Source of the DNA: Streptomyces sp. NBC_01549
GTDB lineage: Bacteria > Actinomycetota > Actinomycetes > Streptomycetales > Streptomycetaceae
DNA: 64,000 nt
Direction of reading: 5' to 3'
Assembly (NCBI RefSeq): GCF_026339955.1
Contig: NZ_JAPEPW010000001.1
Span: 1,426,001-1,490,000 of the forward strand
How positions within the stretch are numbered: position 1 is the stretch's first letter; every line of letters begins with the position of its first letter. The notes below the pieces were generated by a model. That model made no database searches. It was not told where the DNA came from and saw only the letters and a program-made list of their open reading frames with translations. Both the position numbers and the translations under genes were made by a program. Positions 33,831 through 43,974 of the stretch are shown here, piece by piece.

Positions 33831-36230
33831 GTGACCATCGCGCCAGCCGACCCGGCTTCAGCTACCGCTTTCGAACAGCAGGAGCGGAAGCACGTCCCGG
33901 TGGAGACGGACGGTCCCGGTACCACGCTGCTGCGTACCCTGACCGACCTCACCGCCGACCTCCCCGACGCCGACCCCGGCCGGGTCGCCGCCGCCACGCT
34001 GCGCGGCCGGTCCGCGCGCGCGGACGACACGGAGCTGCGCGAGCTGGCCACCGAGGCGGCCGCGGGCCTCATCTCGGAGGACCCCGTCTACTCCCGGCTG
34101 GCGGCGAGGCTGCTGACGATCAGCATCGCGGCGGAGGCCGCCTCGCAGGGCGTCACGTCCTTCTCCGAGTCGATCGCCACCGGCCACCGCGAGGGCCTGA
34201 TCGCCGACCGCACGGCGGAGTTCGTCCAGTTGCACACGGCCCGGCTGGACGCCCTGATCGACACCGCCGGCGACGACCGCTTCGGCTACTTCGGCCTGCG
34301 GACCCTGCACAGCCGCTATCTGCTCCGGCACCCGATCACCCGCAAGGTCATCGAGACGCCCCAGCACTTCATGCTGCGCGTGGCGTCGGGCCTGGCCGAG
34401 GACGACACGCACCGGGCCCTGGACGAGGTCGCGGCGCTCTACGGGCTCATGAGCCGCCTCGACTACCTCCCCTCCTCCCCCACGCTGTTCAACTCCGGTA
34501 CGCGGCACCCGCAGATGTCGTCCTGCTACCTGCTCGACTCCCCGCTGGACGAACTGGACTCCATCTACGACCGCTACCACCAGGTGGCCCGCCTCTCGAA
34601 GCACGCGGGCGGCATCGGTCTTTCGTACTCCCGGATCCGTTCGCGCGGTTCGCTGATCCGCGGTACGAACGGGCACTCCAACGGGATCGTCCCGTTCCTG
34701 AAGACCCTTGACGCCTCGGTCGCCGCGGTGAACCAGGGCGGCCGGCGCAAGGGCGCGGCCGCGGTCTACCTGGAGACCTGGCACTCCGACATCGAGGAGT
34801 TCCTCGAGCTGCGCGACAACACCGGTGAGGATGCCCGCCGTACGCACAACCTGAACCTCGCGCACTGGATCCCGGACGAGTTCATGCGCCGGGTCGACAC
34901 CGACGGGCAGTGGTCCCTCTTCTCCCCCTCCGACGTGCCCGAGCTGGTCGACCTGTGGGGCGACGAGTTCGACGCGGCGTACCGCAGGGCGGAGGCGGAG
35001 GGCCTGGCCAAGAAGACCATCCCGGCCCGTGACCTCTACGGCCGCATGATGCGCACCCTCGCGCAGACCGGCAACGGCTGGATGACCTTCAAGGACGCCG
35101 CCAACCGCACCGCCAACCAGACGGCGGAGCCGGGCCACACCGTTCACTCCTCGAACCTCTGTACCGAGATCCTGGAGGTCACGGACGACGGGGAGACGGC
35201 GGTCTGCAACCTCGGCTCGGTCAACCTCGGCGCCTTCGTGGTCGACGGGGACATCGACTGGGAGCGGCTGGACGAGACGGTCCGTACCGCCGTCACCTTC
35301 CTCGACCGTGTCGTCGACATCAACTTCTACCCGACCGAGCAGGCCGGACGGTCGAACGCGAAGTGGCGGCCCGTCGGCCTCGGCGCGATGGGCCTGCAGG
35401 ACGTCTTCTTCAAGCTGCGCGTCCCCTTCGACTCCCCGCAGGCCAAGGCCCTCTCCACCCGGATCGCCGAGCGGATCATGCTCGCCGCGTACGAGGCCTC
35501 GGCCGACCTCGCGGAGCGCAGCGGCCCGCTCCCGGCCTGGGAGAAGACCCGTACGGCCCGTGGCGTCCTGCACCCCGACCACTACGGCGTGGAGCTGACC
35601 TGGCCGGAGCGCTGGGCGGCCCTGCGGGAACGTATCGCCGCGGTCGGCATGCGCAACTCCCTCCTCCTCGCCATCGCCCCCACCGCCACCATCGCGTCCA
35701 TCGCGGGCGTGTACGAGTGCATCGAGCCGCAGGTGTCCAACCTGTTCAAGCGCGAGACGCTCTCCGGTGAGTTCCTCCAGGTCAACTCCTACCTGGTGGA
35801 CGAGCTGAAGAAGCTCGGCGTGTGGGACGCGCAGACCCGGGAGGCGCTGCGCGAGTCCAACGGCTCGGTGCAGGGCTTCACCTGGGTGCCGCAGGACGTC
35901 CGCGACCTGTACCGCACCGCGTGGGAGATCCCGCAGCGCGGTCTGATCGACATGGCCGCCGCCCGTACCCCGTTCCTGGACCAGGCCCAGTCCCTGAACC
36001 TGTTCCTGGAGACGCCGACCATCGGCAAGCTCTCCTCGATGTACGCGTACGCCTGGAAGTCGGGCCTGAAGACGACGTACTACCTGCGCTCCCGCCCGGC
36101 GACCCGTATCGCCCGCGCCGCCCAGGCGCAGGCTCAGCCGGAGAAGATCATCCCCGTGCAGGCGATCCCCGACGAGGACGCCATCGCCTGCTCCCTTGAG
36201 AACCCCGAGTCCTGCGAGGCCTGCCAGTAA
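33831..36230 (+). CDS. nrdA: class Ia ribonucleotide reductase, large subunit
   Basis: 799 residues. It reduces ribonucleoside diphosphates to deoxyribonucleotides. Visible active-site features: Cys in HPQMSSCYLLD, the NLCTEI motif (Asn, Cys radical, Glu), the partner Cys in AVCNLGSVN, the TATIASIAGVYECIEP region, and a redox CxxC at the extreme C-terminus (ESCEACQ). The N-terminal roughly 90 residues are a reduced, diverged ATP-cone-like region, so dATP overall control may differ from E. coli. The GTG at 33831 has GAGGGAGAG before it. The gene is overlapped by 1 bp with nrdB (TAATG). Confidence 0.95.
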   Translation: MTIAPADPASATAFEQQERKHVPVETDGPGTTLLRTLTDLTADLPDADPGRVAAATLRGRSARADDTELRELATEAAAGLISEDPVYSRLAARLLTISIAAEAASQGVTSFSESIATGHREGLIADRTAEFVQLHTARLDALIDTAGDDRFGYFGLRTLHSRYLLRHPITRKVIETPQHFMLRVASGLAEDDTHRALDEVAALYGLMSRLDYLPSSPTLFNSGTRHPQMSSCYLLDSPLDELDSIYDRYHQVARLSKHAGGIGLSYSRIRSRGSLIRGTNGHSNGIVPFLKTLDASVAAVNQGGRRKGAAAVYLETWHSDIEEFLELRDNTGEDARRTHNLNLAHWIPDEFMRRVDTDGQWSLFSPSDVPELVDLWGDEFDAAYRRAEAEGLAKKTIPARDLYGRMMRTLAQTGNGWMTFKDAANRTANQTAEPGHTVHSSNLCTEILEVTDDGETAVCNLGSVNLGAFVVDGDIDWERLDETVRTAVTFLDRVVDINFYPTEQAGRSNAKWRPVGLGAMGLQDVFFKLRVPFDSPQAKALSTRIAERIMLAAYEASADLAERSGPLPAWEKTRTARGVLHPDHYGVELTWPERWAALRERIAAVGMRNSLLLAIAPTATIASIAGVYECIEPQVSNLFKRETLSGEFLQVNSYLVDELKKLGVWDAQTREALRESNGSVQGFTWVPQDVRDLYRTAWEIPQRGLIDMAAARTPFLDQAQSLNLFLETPTIGKLSSMYAYAWKSGLKTTYYLRSRPATRIARAAQAQAQPEKIIPVQAIPDEDAIACSLENPESCEACQ

Positions 36231-37243
36231 TGAGCTCCACCGAAAAGAACCTGCTCGACCCGGGCTTCGAACTCACCCTCCGCCCCATGCGCTACCCGGA
36301 CTTCTACGAGCGCTACCGGGACGCCATCAAGAACACCTGGACCGTGGAGGAGGTCGACCTCCACTCGGACGTGGCCGACCTCGCGAAGCTCTCGCAGGGC
36401 GAGCAGCACATGATCGGCCGGCTGGTCGCGTTCTTCGCGACGGGCGACTCGATCGTGGCGAACAACCTCGTGCTGACCCTCTACAAGCACATCAACTCCC
36501 CCGAGGCGCGCCTGTATCTCTCCAGGCAGCTGTTCGAGGAAGCGGTCCACGTCCAGTTCTATCTGACCCTGCTGGACACCTACCTCCCCGACCCGCAGGA
36601 CCGCGCCGCCGCCTTCGACGCCGTCGAGAACATCCCCTCGATCCGGGAGAAGGCCGAGTTCTGCTTCAAGTGGATGGACTCGGTGGAGAAGCTGGACCGC
36701 CTGGAGACCAAGGCGGACCGGCGTCGCTTCCTGCTCAACCTCATCTGCTTCGCCGCGTGCATCGAGGGCCTGTTCTTCTACGGCGCCTTCGCGTACGTCT
36801 ACTGGTTCCGCAGCCGGGGTCTGCTGCACGGTCTCGCCACCGGCACCAACTGGGTGTTCCGCGACGAGACGATGCACATGTCCTTCGCCTTCGAGGTGGT
36901 GGACACCGTGCGCAAGGAGGAGCCGGAGCTCTTCGACGACCAGCTCCAGCAGCAGGTCACCGACATGCTGAGGGAGGCCGTCGAGGCCGAGCTGCAGTTC
37001 GGGCGCGACCTGTGCGGTGAGGGTCTGCCGGGCATGAACACCGAGTCGATGCGCCAGTACCTGGAGTGCGTGGCCGACCAGCGTCTCCAGCGGCTGGGCT
37101 TCGCCCCGGTGTACGGCTCCGAGAACCCCTTCTCCTTCATGGAGCTCCAGGGCGTCCAGGAGCTGACCAACTTCTTCGAGCGCCGCCCCTCGGCGTACCA
37201 GGTGGCGGTGGAGGGCTCGGTCGGCTTCGACGAGGACTTCTGA
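36230..37243 (+). CDS. nrdB: class Ia ribonucleotide reductase, small subunit
   Basis: 337-residue R2 protein carrying the diferric-tyrosyl radical. Ligand helices are seen: FFATGDSIVANNL, LFEEAVHVQFYLTLLDTYL (Glu, His and the adjacent radical Tyr), IEGLFFYGAFAYVYW and FRDETMHMSFAFEV. The C-terminal peptide that docks on NrdA is GSVGFDEDF. It starts on the A of the nrdA stop (TAATG), so translation is coupled. An 18-bp repeat begins inside its final codons. A strong terminator follows. Confidence 0.95.
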   Translation: MSSTEKNLLDPGFELTLRPMRYPDFYERYRDAIKNTWTVEEVDLHSDVADLAKLSQGEQHMIGRLVAFFATGDSIVANNLVLTLYKHINSPEARLYLSRQLFEEAVHVQFYLTLLDTYLPDPQDRAAAFDAVENIPSIREKAEFCFKWMDSVEKLDRLETKADRRRFLLNLICFAACIEGLFFYGAFAYVYWFRSRGLLHGLATGTNWVFRDETMHMSFAFEVVDTVRKEEPELFDDQLQQQVTDMLREAVEAELQFGRDLCGEGLPGMNTESMRQYLECVADQRLQRLGFAPVYGSENPFSFMELQGVQELTNFFERRPSAYQVAVEGSVGFDEDF

Positions 37244-37303
37244 CCGTACGAGGACTTCTGGCGGTACGAGAACTTCTCACCGTGCGGGGTCCTCTGACGG
37301 TAC
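37232..37303 (+). repeat. four 18-bp tandem units across the nrdB stop
   Basis: Units begin at 37232, 37250, 37268 and 37286. The core is GAGGACTTCTG followed by GCGGTAC or a variant. The first copy is the last coding part of nrdB, including its TGA; the others lie in the 3' UTR. Confidence 0.8.
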
Positions 37304-37308
37304 GACAC

Positions 37309-37348
37309 CGGTGATGCCGGGCCGCGCGTGTGCGGCCCGGCATCACCG
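37309..37348 (+). terminator. nrdAB terminator
   Basis: A perfect 17-bp stem (37309-37325 with 37332-37348) with a 6-nt loop, 66 bp after the nrdB stop. Confidence 0.85.
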
Positions 37349-37654
37349 CGTCTCGTCCATGCGCGGTCCATGCACCGTCCATGGACCCCCTATGGAGCGG
37401 CAAAGTTCTTCGGGCGCGGCTATCCGCGCGTCATCGGGCCCGGCTAGGTTCTGGCCGTCCTGACATGTCACGTACAGCGGCACGACAGGGCGACTCCATT
37501 GGCATGCCCACGACATATCTGCACTTCTCTCACGCTACGCGCGTCACGGGCCTGCCAAGCAACGCCGAGAAGCCCCACTTCCGGCTGTGGAGCCGCGCGC
37601 GGCCCTACCCCGGTCCGCACGGCACCGGCCTCAAACCGATGGAGGCAGCACCCC
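37349..37654 (+). other. upstream region of the sedolisin gene
   Basis: 306 bp without a credible gene. Some AT-richer bases at 37490-37540 (CGACATATCTGCAC) could form a promoter. GGAGG lies 11 bases before the protease ATG. Confidence 0.4.
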
Positions 37655-39736
37655 ATGCGTGAGACACCCCCCAGCAGGCCCGCCCGGCGACTGCGAAGAC
37701 TTCTGACCGCCGCCGCGCCCGCCCTTGCCCTCACGGTCGCCGGACTCATGGCGGCCCCGGCCGCGAACGCGCAGCCGGCGCCGACCACCGCCAAGCCCTC
37801 CCGGGTCGCCCAGAACGCGAAGGCCCTGACCGCCCCGGCCGCGCAGGCCGTGCACTCCACGGGCAAGGCGGGCCAGAAGGTGCCGACCACACACCTGTGC
37901 GGCGCCCCGACGCCCGGTCACGCGTCCTGCTTCGCCGAGCGCCGCACCGACATCAAGCAGAAGCTGGCCGCCGCGATCTCCCCGAACGCCGCCGCCGCGG
38001 TGTCCGGCCTGAGCCCGGCCAACCTGCACAGCGCCTACAACCTGCCCTCCACCGGCGGCTCCGGCCTGACCGTCGCCGTGGTCGACGCGTACAACGACCC
38101 CAACGCGGAGTCGGACCTCGCGACCTACCGTTCGCAGTTCGGCCTGTCAGCCTGTACCAAGGCCAACGGCTGCTTCAAGCAGGTCAGCCAGACCGGCTCG
38201 ACCACCTCCCTGCCGACCAACGACACCGGCTGGGCGGGCGAGGAAGCGCTCGACATCGACATGGTCAGCGCGGTCTGCCCGAACTGCAACATCGTCCTCG
38301 TCGAGGCCAACTCGGCCACCGACTCCGACCTCGGCACCGCCGAGAACGAGGCCGTCGCGCTCGGCGCCAAGTTCGTCTCCAACAGCTGGGGCGGCTCCGA
38401 GTCCTCCTCCCAGACCAGCGAGGACACCTCGTACTTCAAGCACCCGGGCGTCGCGATCACCGTCTCCTCCGGTGACGAGGCCTACGGCGCCGAGTACCCG
38501 GCCACGTCCCAGTACGTGACCGCCGTCGGCGGCACCGCGCTGAGCACCTCCTCCTCCACCCGCGGCTGGACCGAGTCCGTGTGGAAGACCAGCAGCACCG
38601 AGGGCACCGGCTCCGGCTGCTCCGCCTACGACGCGAAGCCGAGCTGGCAGACCGACACCGGCTGCTCCAAGCGCATGGAGGCCGACGTCTCCGCGGTCGC
38701 CGACCCCGCCACCGGCGTGGCCGTCTACGACACCTACGGCGGCTCCGGCTGGGCGGTCTACGGCGGTACGAGTGCCTCCTCGCCGATCATCGCGGGTGTG
38801 TACGCCCTCGCGGGCACCCCGGGCTCCAGCGACTACCCGGCGAAGTACCCGTACTCCCACACCTCGAACCTGTACGACGTGACCAGCGGCAACAACGGCT
38901 CCTGCTCCCCCTCGTACTTCTGCACCGCGGCCACCGGCTACGACGGCCCGACCGGCTGGGGCACCCCCAACGGCACCGCCGCCTTCACCTCGGGCACCAG
39001 CACCGGCAACACGGTGACCGTCACCAACCCGGGCAGCCAGTCCACCACCACCGGCGGCTCGGTCAGCCTGCAGATCTCGGCCAGCGACAGCGCGGGCGCG
39101 ACCCTCACCTACAGCGCGAGCGGTCTGCCGACCGGTCTGTCGATCAGCAGCTCCACCGGCCTGATCTCCGGCACCGCGAGCACCGCGGGTACGTACAGCG
39201 TCACCGTCTCCGCCTCCGACAGCACGGGCGCCTCCGGCTCGGCCTCCTTCACCTGGACCGTCGGCTCCTCCGGCGGCGGCACCTGCACCTCGGCGCAGCT
39301 GCTCGGCAACCCGGGCTTCGAGTCGGGCAACACCACCTGGACCGCCAGCAGTGGCGTCATCACCAACTCCAGCAGTGAGGCCGCGCACGCCGGTTCCTAC
39401 AAGGCGTGGATGGACGGCTACGGCTCGACGCACACCGACACGCTCTCCCAGTCGGTGACGATCCCGTCCGGCTGCAAGGCCAGCTTCACCTTCTACCTGC
39501 ACATCGACACCGCGGAGACCACCACCAGCAGCCAGTACGACAAGCTGACGGTCACCGCCGGATCCACCACCCTGGCGACGTACTCGAACCTCAACGCCGC
39601 CTCCGGCTACGCGCAGAAGACCTTCGACCTGTCCTCGTTCGCCGGTACCACCGTCACCCTGAAGTTCAGCGGTGCCGAGGACTCCTCGCTCCAGACCAGC
39701 TTCGTCGTGGACGACACCGCCGTCACGACCAGCTGA
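37655..39736 (+). CDS. secreted S53 (sedolisin/kumamolisin-like) serine-carboxyl peptidase
   Basis: 693-residue exported protease. The signal peptide is about 1-40 (basic [10 protein letters not shown], then a hydrophobic stretch ending in ANA). A short propeptide-like segment precedes the catalytic domain: Glu and Asp in [12 protein letters not shown] (about 200-211) and the Ser in [13 protein letters not shown]. At about 450-545 is a cadherin/Ig-like putative-Ig domain ([18 protein letters not shown]). The C-terminal 140 residues form a beta-sandwich carbohydrate-binding-like module ([14 protein letters not shown]). Optimum is usually acidic in this family. It is inserted between nrdB and the AraC-type regulator. 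Confidence 0.88.
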   Translation: MRETPPSRPARRLRRLLTAAAPALALTVAGLMAAPAANAQPAPTTAKPSRVAQNAKALTAPAAQAVHSTGKAGQKVPTTHLCGAPTPGHASCFAERRTDIKQKLAAAISPNAAAAVSGLSPANLHSAYNLPSTGGSGLTVAVVDAYNDPNAESDLATYRSQFGLSACTKANGCFKQVSQTGSTTSLPTNDTGWAGEEALDIDMVSAVCPNCNIVLVEANSATDSDLGTAENEAVALGAKFVSNSWGGSESSSQTSEDTSYFKHPGVAITVSSGDEAYGAEYPATSQYVTAVGGTALSTSSSTRGWTESVWKTSSTEGTGSGCSAYDAKPSWQTDTGCSKRMEADVSAVADPATGVAVYDTYGGSGWAVYGGTSASSPIIAGVYALAGTPGSSDYPAKYPYSHTSNLYDVTSGNNGSCSPSYFCTAATGYDGPTGWGTPNGTAAFTSGTSTGNTVTVTNPGSQSTTTGGSVSLQISASDSAGATLTYSASGLPTGLSISSSTGLISGTASTAGTYSVTVSASDSTGASGSASFTWTVGSSGGGTCTSAQLLGNPGFESGNTTWTASSGVITNSSSEAAHAGSYKAWMDGYGSTHTDTLSQSVTIPSGCKASFTFYLHIDTAETTTSSQYDKLTVTAGSTTLATYSNLNAASGYAQKTFDLSSFAGTTVTLKFSGAEDSSLQTSFVVDDTAVTTS

Positions 39737-39742
39737 CCGGTG

Positions 39743-39772
39743 GGGCCCTGGCCGGCGTCGCGGCCAGGGCCC
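39743..39772 (+). terminator. terminator after the sedolisin gene
   Basis: An 11-bp perfect stem (39743-39753 with 39762-39772), extendable by one pair, with an 8-nt loop, begins 6 bp behind the stop. Confidence 0.75.
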
Positions 39773-39835
39773 TGTGTCCCTGTGTGGATCCTGATGCGGG
39801 GGTGGCACGTCCAAGCGACAAGGAGGTGCCACCCC

Positions 39836-40294
39836 ATGCGCCGTACGACCCACCATCGGATCCTCGCCCTCACGGCCCTGCCCCTGCTGCTCGCGGGCTG
39901 CGGCACACAGAGCGGCGGTGACGCGGGCGGCAGCGCCACCGTGCCGCCGTCCCCCACGACGAGCCACCAGGGCTGCGACACGGCACCCGCGGAGCTCGAC
40001 GCCGCCGACACCGGACACACGTACTGCCTCACGGCCGGCGGCGTACTCCGCCTCACCCTGGACGGCACCGCCAGTCGGCCGTGGACCCCCGTCAAGGTCA
40101 GCGGCACCGGGCTAGAGGCCACCAACAGCGGCGTCGTCCTTCAGGCGGGCGACGCGAGCTCCGCCTTCAAGGCGGTCTCGGCGGGAACCGTCCACCTCAC
40201 CTCGTCCCGGCCGCTCTGCGCGACCGCCCCGGGCAAGGTGTCGTGCAAGGGCATTCAGGAGTGGACGGTCACGGTGCTGGTCACGAAGGCCTAG
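39836..40294 (+). CDS. putative lipoprotein
   Basis: 152 residues. The signal peptide ends in a lipobox LPLLLAGC (Cys near 20), followed by a Ser/Thr/Pro/Gly linker. The mature part has four Cys (SHQGCDTAP, HTYCLTAGG, PLCATAPGKVSCKG), probably two disulfides, and a beta-rich pattern. I do not recognise the family. AAGGAGGTGCC is a strong ribosome-binding site for the ATG at 39836. The 3' end overlaps the opposite-strand small membrane frame. Confidence 0.75.
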   Translation: MRRTTHHRILALTALPLLLAGCGTQSGGDAGGSATVPPSPTTSHQGCDTAPAELDAADTGHTYCLTAGGVLRLTLDGTASRPWTPVKVSGTGLEATNSGVVLQAGDASSAFKAVSAGTVHLTSSRPLCATAPGKVSCKGIQEWTVTVLVTKA

Positions 40295-40426
40295 CTGACG
40301 ATCGATGCGCCGCTCGTGGGCCGCGCCGATCAGCGCGGGCAGGGCCAGGACCACGAAGATCGCGAGGACGGTCAGGATTCCGGCGGAGGTGTCCGAGTTG
40401 TCGATGAGCATCTTCATGAACACCAC
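40112..40426 (-). CDS. small single-helix membrane protein with a doubtful C-terminus
   Basis: 104-residue frame. The first 43 residues look genuine (MLIDNSDTSAGILTVLAIFV, then VLALPALIGAAHERRIDRQL): an N-out helix and a basic end, a type seen in Streptomyces. After about residue 45 it runs antisense through the lipoprotein gene and becomes Arg/Gly-rich, so the natural stop may have been lost. Start candidates: 40426, 40417 or 40411. No clear RBS. Confidence 0.45.
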   Translation of the reverse strand: MVFMKMLIDNSDTSAGILTVLAIFVVLALPALIGAAHERRIDRQLGLRDQHRDRPLLNALARHLARGGRAERPGRGEVDGSRRDRLEGGARVARLKDDAAVGGL

Positions 40427-40511
40427 TGTCGTACCGCTCGCTCCTCACCGTCAGTGGCAGGACTGCCGTAGACCCTCGAATTCCTGCCAGTGACGAGGCA
40501 CACTGGCCGAC

Positions 40512-41474
40512 ATGCTGAAAAACGTGGCCGCGGTCCTCCTCGACGGTGTGCACCCCTTCGAACTCGGCGTCGTCTGCGAGGTGTTCGGCATCGACCGCAG
40601 CGACGACGGCCTGCCCGTCTACGACTTCGCGGTCGCCTCCGCCGAGGGCCCGACCCTGAGCACCCACGCGGGGTTCTCGCTGACCACGGAGCACGGCCTG
40701 GAGCGGCTGGAGAGCGCCGACCTCATCACTCTGCCCGCCGGGAACTCCTATGTGTCCCGGTCCTATCCACCCGAACTGCTCGACGCCCTGCGCCGCGCCA
40801 CGGCCCGCGGCACCCGGGTGCTCAGCGTCTGCTCCGGCGTCTTCGTGCTCGGCGCGGCCGGACTCCTCGACGGACGGCGCTGCGCCGTGCACTGGCACCA
40901 CGCTCAGGAGCTCGCACGGCAGTACCCGAAGGCGATCGTCGAACCGGACGTGCTGTACGTGGACGAGGACCCGGTGATCACCTCCGCCGGCACCGCCGCC
41001 GGAATCGACGCCTGTCTGCACATCGTCCGCAAGGAACAGGGCCCCGAGGTCGCCAACGCCATCGCCCGCCGCATGGTGGTGCCCCCGCACCGGGACGGCG
41101 GGCAGGCCCAGTACATCGAGCGCCCGCTGCCCCGCTCCACCTGCGACACGGTCGGCGAGGTGCTGGTGTGGATGGAGCGCCACCTCGACCGGGAGGTGAC
41201 CGTCGAACAGCTCGCGGCCCGCGCCCACATGTCCCCGCGCACCTTCGCACGCCGCTTCCAGCAGGAGACCGGCACCACCCCGTACCGCTGGATGCTGCGC
41301 CAAAGGGTGCTGCTGGCACAGGAGTTGCTGGAGGCGTCGGACGAGACGATGGACGCGATCGCGGGCCGCACCGGGTTCGGCACCGCGGCCGCGCTGCGCC
41401 ACCAGTTCGTCCGGAGCCTGGGGACGACCCCGCAGGCGTACCGGCGCACGTTCAGGGGCCCGCGGGCTGCCTGA
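40512..41474 (+). CDS. GlxA-type regulator (DJ-1/PfpI plus AraC HTH), NrdS candidate
   Basis: 320 residues. The N-terminal DJ-1/PfpI-like domain is about 1-170, with FELGVVCEVFGIDRSDDG and the nucleophile-elbow-like VLSVCSGVFVLGAAGLLDG. The AraC double HTH is about 218-315 (LAARAHMSPRTFARRFQQETGTTPYRWMLRQRV). In S. coelicolor the gene after nrdB, nrdS, is an AraC-type regulator; here a protease and a lipoprotein intervene. Orthology to NrdS is inferred from position and family only. The effector is unknown. It is convergent with the P450 gene. Confidence 0.85.
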   Translation: MLKNVAAVLLDGVHPFELGVVCEVFGIDRSDDGLPVYDFAVASAEGPTLSTHAGFSLTTEHGLERLESADLITLPAGNSYVSRSYPPELLDALRRATARGTRVLSVCSGVFVLGAAGLLDGRRCAVHWHHAQELARQYPKAIVEPDVLYVDEDPVITSAGTAAGIDACLHIVRKEQGPEVANAIARRMVVPPHRDGGQAQYIERPLPRSTCDTVGEVLVWMERHLDREVTVEQLAARAHMSPRTFARRFQQETGTTPYRWMLRQRVLLAQELLEASDETMDAIAGRTGFGTAAALRHQFVRSLGTTPQAYRRTFRGPRAA

Positions 41475-41521
41475 ACGCGCACCGCTACGGACACGGGGTC
41501 ACCCCGGACGACGCCGCGCGG

Positions 41522-42892
41522 TCACCGCGGCAGGGCCCTCAGTAACAGCCGGTACGGACGCAGGGTGATGCCGACGCGGGTCGCGTCATTGGACTCGGAG
41601 ACCTGCTCGAACCGCCACCGGGACGCCACCGTCGCCGTGATCAGGCTCAGCTGCGCCATAGAGAAGTGGTCGCTCGGGCACTTCCGGTTGCCCACACTGA
41701 AGGGGCTCATGGCGTACTTCGGGACGTCCTTGGCCCGTTCCGGAAGCCAGCGGTCGGGGTCGAAATCCAGATGCCCGTCGTACGAACGCGGATCGCGCTG
41801 GATGGCGAACGGGCTGTAGACGATGTCGGCACCGGCCGGAATCCGATAGCCGCCGAGTTCGGTTTCGGTCACCGCCCGCCGGGTCAAAATCCATACGGCG
41901 GGACGCAGCCGCATCGACTCGACGACGACATTGTTGGTGTACGACAGCTTCCGGACGTCGTCGAATGCGACGGGTCGGTCCCCGACGACGGATTCGACCT
42001 CCTCGGCCACCCGTGCGGCGTGTTCCGGGTGTTCGGTGAGGACTTGCAGCAGCCACATGATCGTGGACGCCACGGTTTCGCTGCCGGGCGTGAGTATCGC
42101 TACGACTTGGTCGTGGATCTCCTGTTCGCCGATCGGCTCGCCGTTCTCGCCCTTCGCTTCCAGCAATGCCGTCAGCAAATCGTCCGGCTTTTGACCGGAT
42201 GCGCGGCGCTCGGCGATGATCTCGTCGACGAGGAGATGTAAATCGGCCAGTGCCCGGTCGAATTTGCGGTTGGCCGGAAGCGGCAGCCGATAGAGCGGGC
42301 CCGCCGGGATCACCATGCGCCGGTACATGCCGCGGAACACGGTGGCGAGCGCGATGCTCAGCCGCTCGGCGCGCTCGTCCATGAACTCGCCGCGCAGCAG
42401 ACAGCGCGCCGCGATGCGTACGGCGACACGGAACGACTCCGAGGTGCAGTCGACCGGCTCGCCCGACCCCATGCGCTCGGCGAGTGCCCGCGCCTCCTCC
42501 TCCATGACGGGTCCGTACTCGGGGATGATGTCGAGCCGGAACGCGGGCTGGATGGTGCGGCGTTGCCGGCGGTGCCTGGGCCCGTTCGCGGTGGCGACGC
42601 CCTCCTTGCCGAGCAGGCCTTCCAGGGACTCCCAGAGGGGTCCGTCGATCTTGAAGTCGGTGCTGAGCGCCATCGCTCCGGTGAGGGCCGGCGAGGTGAG
42701 CGCGTACACCGTCTTGGGGCCCAGCTTGAGCCGTACGACGTCGCCGTGGTCCCGGAGCCGGGCGAGGAAGCCCAGCGGGTCGCGGACCAGTTTCCAGCCG
42801 TGACCCAGGACCGGCAGGCCGCCCCCGGCGAGGGGCGGGGCGGGCAGCTGCGGTGCCGCGGGTTGCGCGGGCTTCACGGACTCGACGGTCAT
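41522..42892 (-). CDS. cyp170A1: cytochrome P450 CYP170A (albaflavenone synthase-like)
   Basis: 456-residue soluble P450. The I-helix has [13 protein letters not shown], the K-helix ExxR is ESMRLRP, and the heme loop is [13 protein letters not shown], where Pro-Ser follows the Cys instead of the usual x-Gly, as in CYP170A. It oxidises epi-isozizaene in two steps to albaflavenone. S. coelicolor CYP170A1 also carries a moonlighting terpene-synthase site; here [11 protein letters not shown], with Thr in the fifth position, is present in the corresponding helix region. The ATG overlaps the terpene synthase stop by 4 bp. Confidence 0.92.
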   Translation of the reverse strand: MTVESVKPAQPAAPQLPAPPLAGGGLPVLGHGWKLVRDPLGFLARLRDHGDVVRLKLGPKTVYALTSPALTGAMALSTDFKIDGPLWESLEGLLGKEGVATANGPRHRRQRRTIQPAFRLDIIPEYGPVMEEEARALAERMGSGEPVDCTSESFRVAVRIAARCLLRGEFMDERAERLSIALATVFRGMYRRMVIPAGPLYRLPLPANRKFDRALADLHLLVDEIIAERRASGQKPDDLLTALLEAKGENGEPIGEQEIHDQVVAILTPGSETVASTIMWLLQVLTEHPEHAARVAEEVESVVGDRPVAFDDVRKLSYTNNVVVESMRLRPAVWILTRRAVTETELGGYRIPAGADIVYSPFAIQRDPRSYDGHLDFDPDRWLPERAKDVPKYAMSPFSVGNRKCPSDHFSMAQLSLITATVASRWRFEQVSESNDATRVGITLRPYRLLLRALPR

Positions 42893-43974
42893 GACTCACC
42901 TGCCGCTTCGTTGTTGACGTACGGGGGTGTGGAGCGGTCGTCCCAGCTGTCGACGGTGTACCGGCCGGACTCGTGGTGGAACCAGTACACGGAGCTGAAC
43001 CAGTTCCGCATATTGCCGAGGCACGCTTTCACGGCGACGCTCAATTCCTTGCCGTGCACGGTGCCGTCCGCGAGGATGTCGGCGAACCGGTTGAGGTCCT
43101 CTTCCGCGTCGAGGAATTCGGTGATGCATTCATCGACCCGCCGCCGGACTTCCTTGACCGCTTCTTCGAGCGTCAGCCCCTCGTGATGAATGAGGCTGAT
43201 TCCGAGATTGTGGACCTCGTCGCCCGCTATTTCTTTCGGGAGCGAACACAGGTCGTTGTACCAGGCGGCGAATTCCTGACTCAGCAGGGCTGCCCGCCGA
43301 TATGCGAAATGGTTCCGCACGGCGGTGGGAAGTTCACAGCCCGCACTCGGCTCCAGGAGGTCGGTCCAGATCCAGTGCGCGAAGGTGAGTCGCCGCAGTT
43401 CGAGATATTCGTCGACCGTGGGCACGATGCCGCCGGTACGGTTCCTGAATTCCCGGTCGTACGCCTCGATCACGGCGTGGAAGTGCCGGGCGAAGCGCGC
43501 GTTCCACTTCTTGGTCAGGAACGAGTACAACCGCACCATGCTGTCCGCGAACCCCGCGACCAGGGGATCCTGGTGGTGCAGGTGCTCCCTCGGGGAGTCG
43601 AGAGCCGCATGCAGCCGGAGCCTGAGCCTGAGCCAGGCGGCGGGCCGACCGTGGATGACATCGCGGTCGTGCCGGTCGTCCCAGACGAAGAACCACGCGC
43701 TGTAGTCAGCTATCGCCTGTATGACCTCGTCGGGGGCGCCAATGTAGTAGCCCGCCATGAGGTCCGTATAGCAAAGGCCGTCGGCATATTCCTCCACCTT
43801 GCCCGCCGACATGAGCCGTTTTTCCCTCAGCCACGAACGTGTGTTCTGCTGAAGCCTCGGCCAATACGGGTGCAGTTGACGGGGAAACGCGGACTCGATC
43901 ACCGGGAGAGAGAGCGCCGGTGGAACCGCGACCACGGTCGGTGTCGATGAAGTGCCGTGTGAGAATGCATGCAC
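42889..43974 (-). CDS. eizA: epi-isozizaene synthase
   Basis: 361 residues, the same length as S. coelicolor SCO5222 as I recall it. It is a class I sesquiterpene cyclase converting farnesyl diphosphate to (+)-epi-isozizaene. The aspartate-rich motif is [11 protein letters not shown] (D99-D103), and the NSE triad is NDLCSLPKE near 240. The effector Arg and the C-terminal RY pair ([12 protein letters not shown]) are present. The GTG at 43974 follows GAGAGGGG and gives the conserved HAFSHGT start; the frame extends upstream but without support. It is the first gene of the two-gene albaflavenone operon. Confidence 0.96.
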   Translation of the reverse strand: MHAFSHGTSSTPTVVAVPPALSLPVIESAFPRQLHPYWPRLQQNTRSWLREKRLMSAGKVEEYADGLCYTDLMAGYYIGAPDEVIQAIADYSAWFFVWDDRHDRDVIHGRPAAWLRLRLRLHAALDSPREHLHHQDPLVAGFADSMVRLYSFLTKKWNARFARHFHAVIEAYDREFRNRTGGIVPTVDEYLELRRLTFAHWIWTDLLEPSAGCELPTAVRNHFAYRRAALLSQEFAAWYNDLCSLPKEIAGDEVHNLGISLIHHEGLTLEEAVKEVRRRVDECITEFLDAEEDLNRFADILADGTVHGKELSVAVKACLGNMRNWFSSVYWFHHESGRYTVDSWDDRSTPPYVNNEAAGES

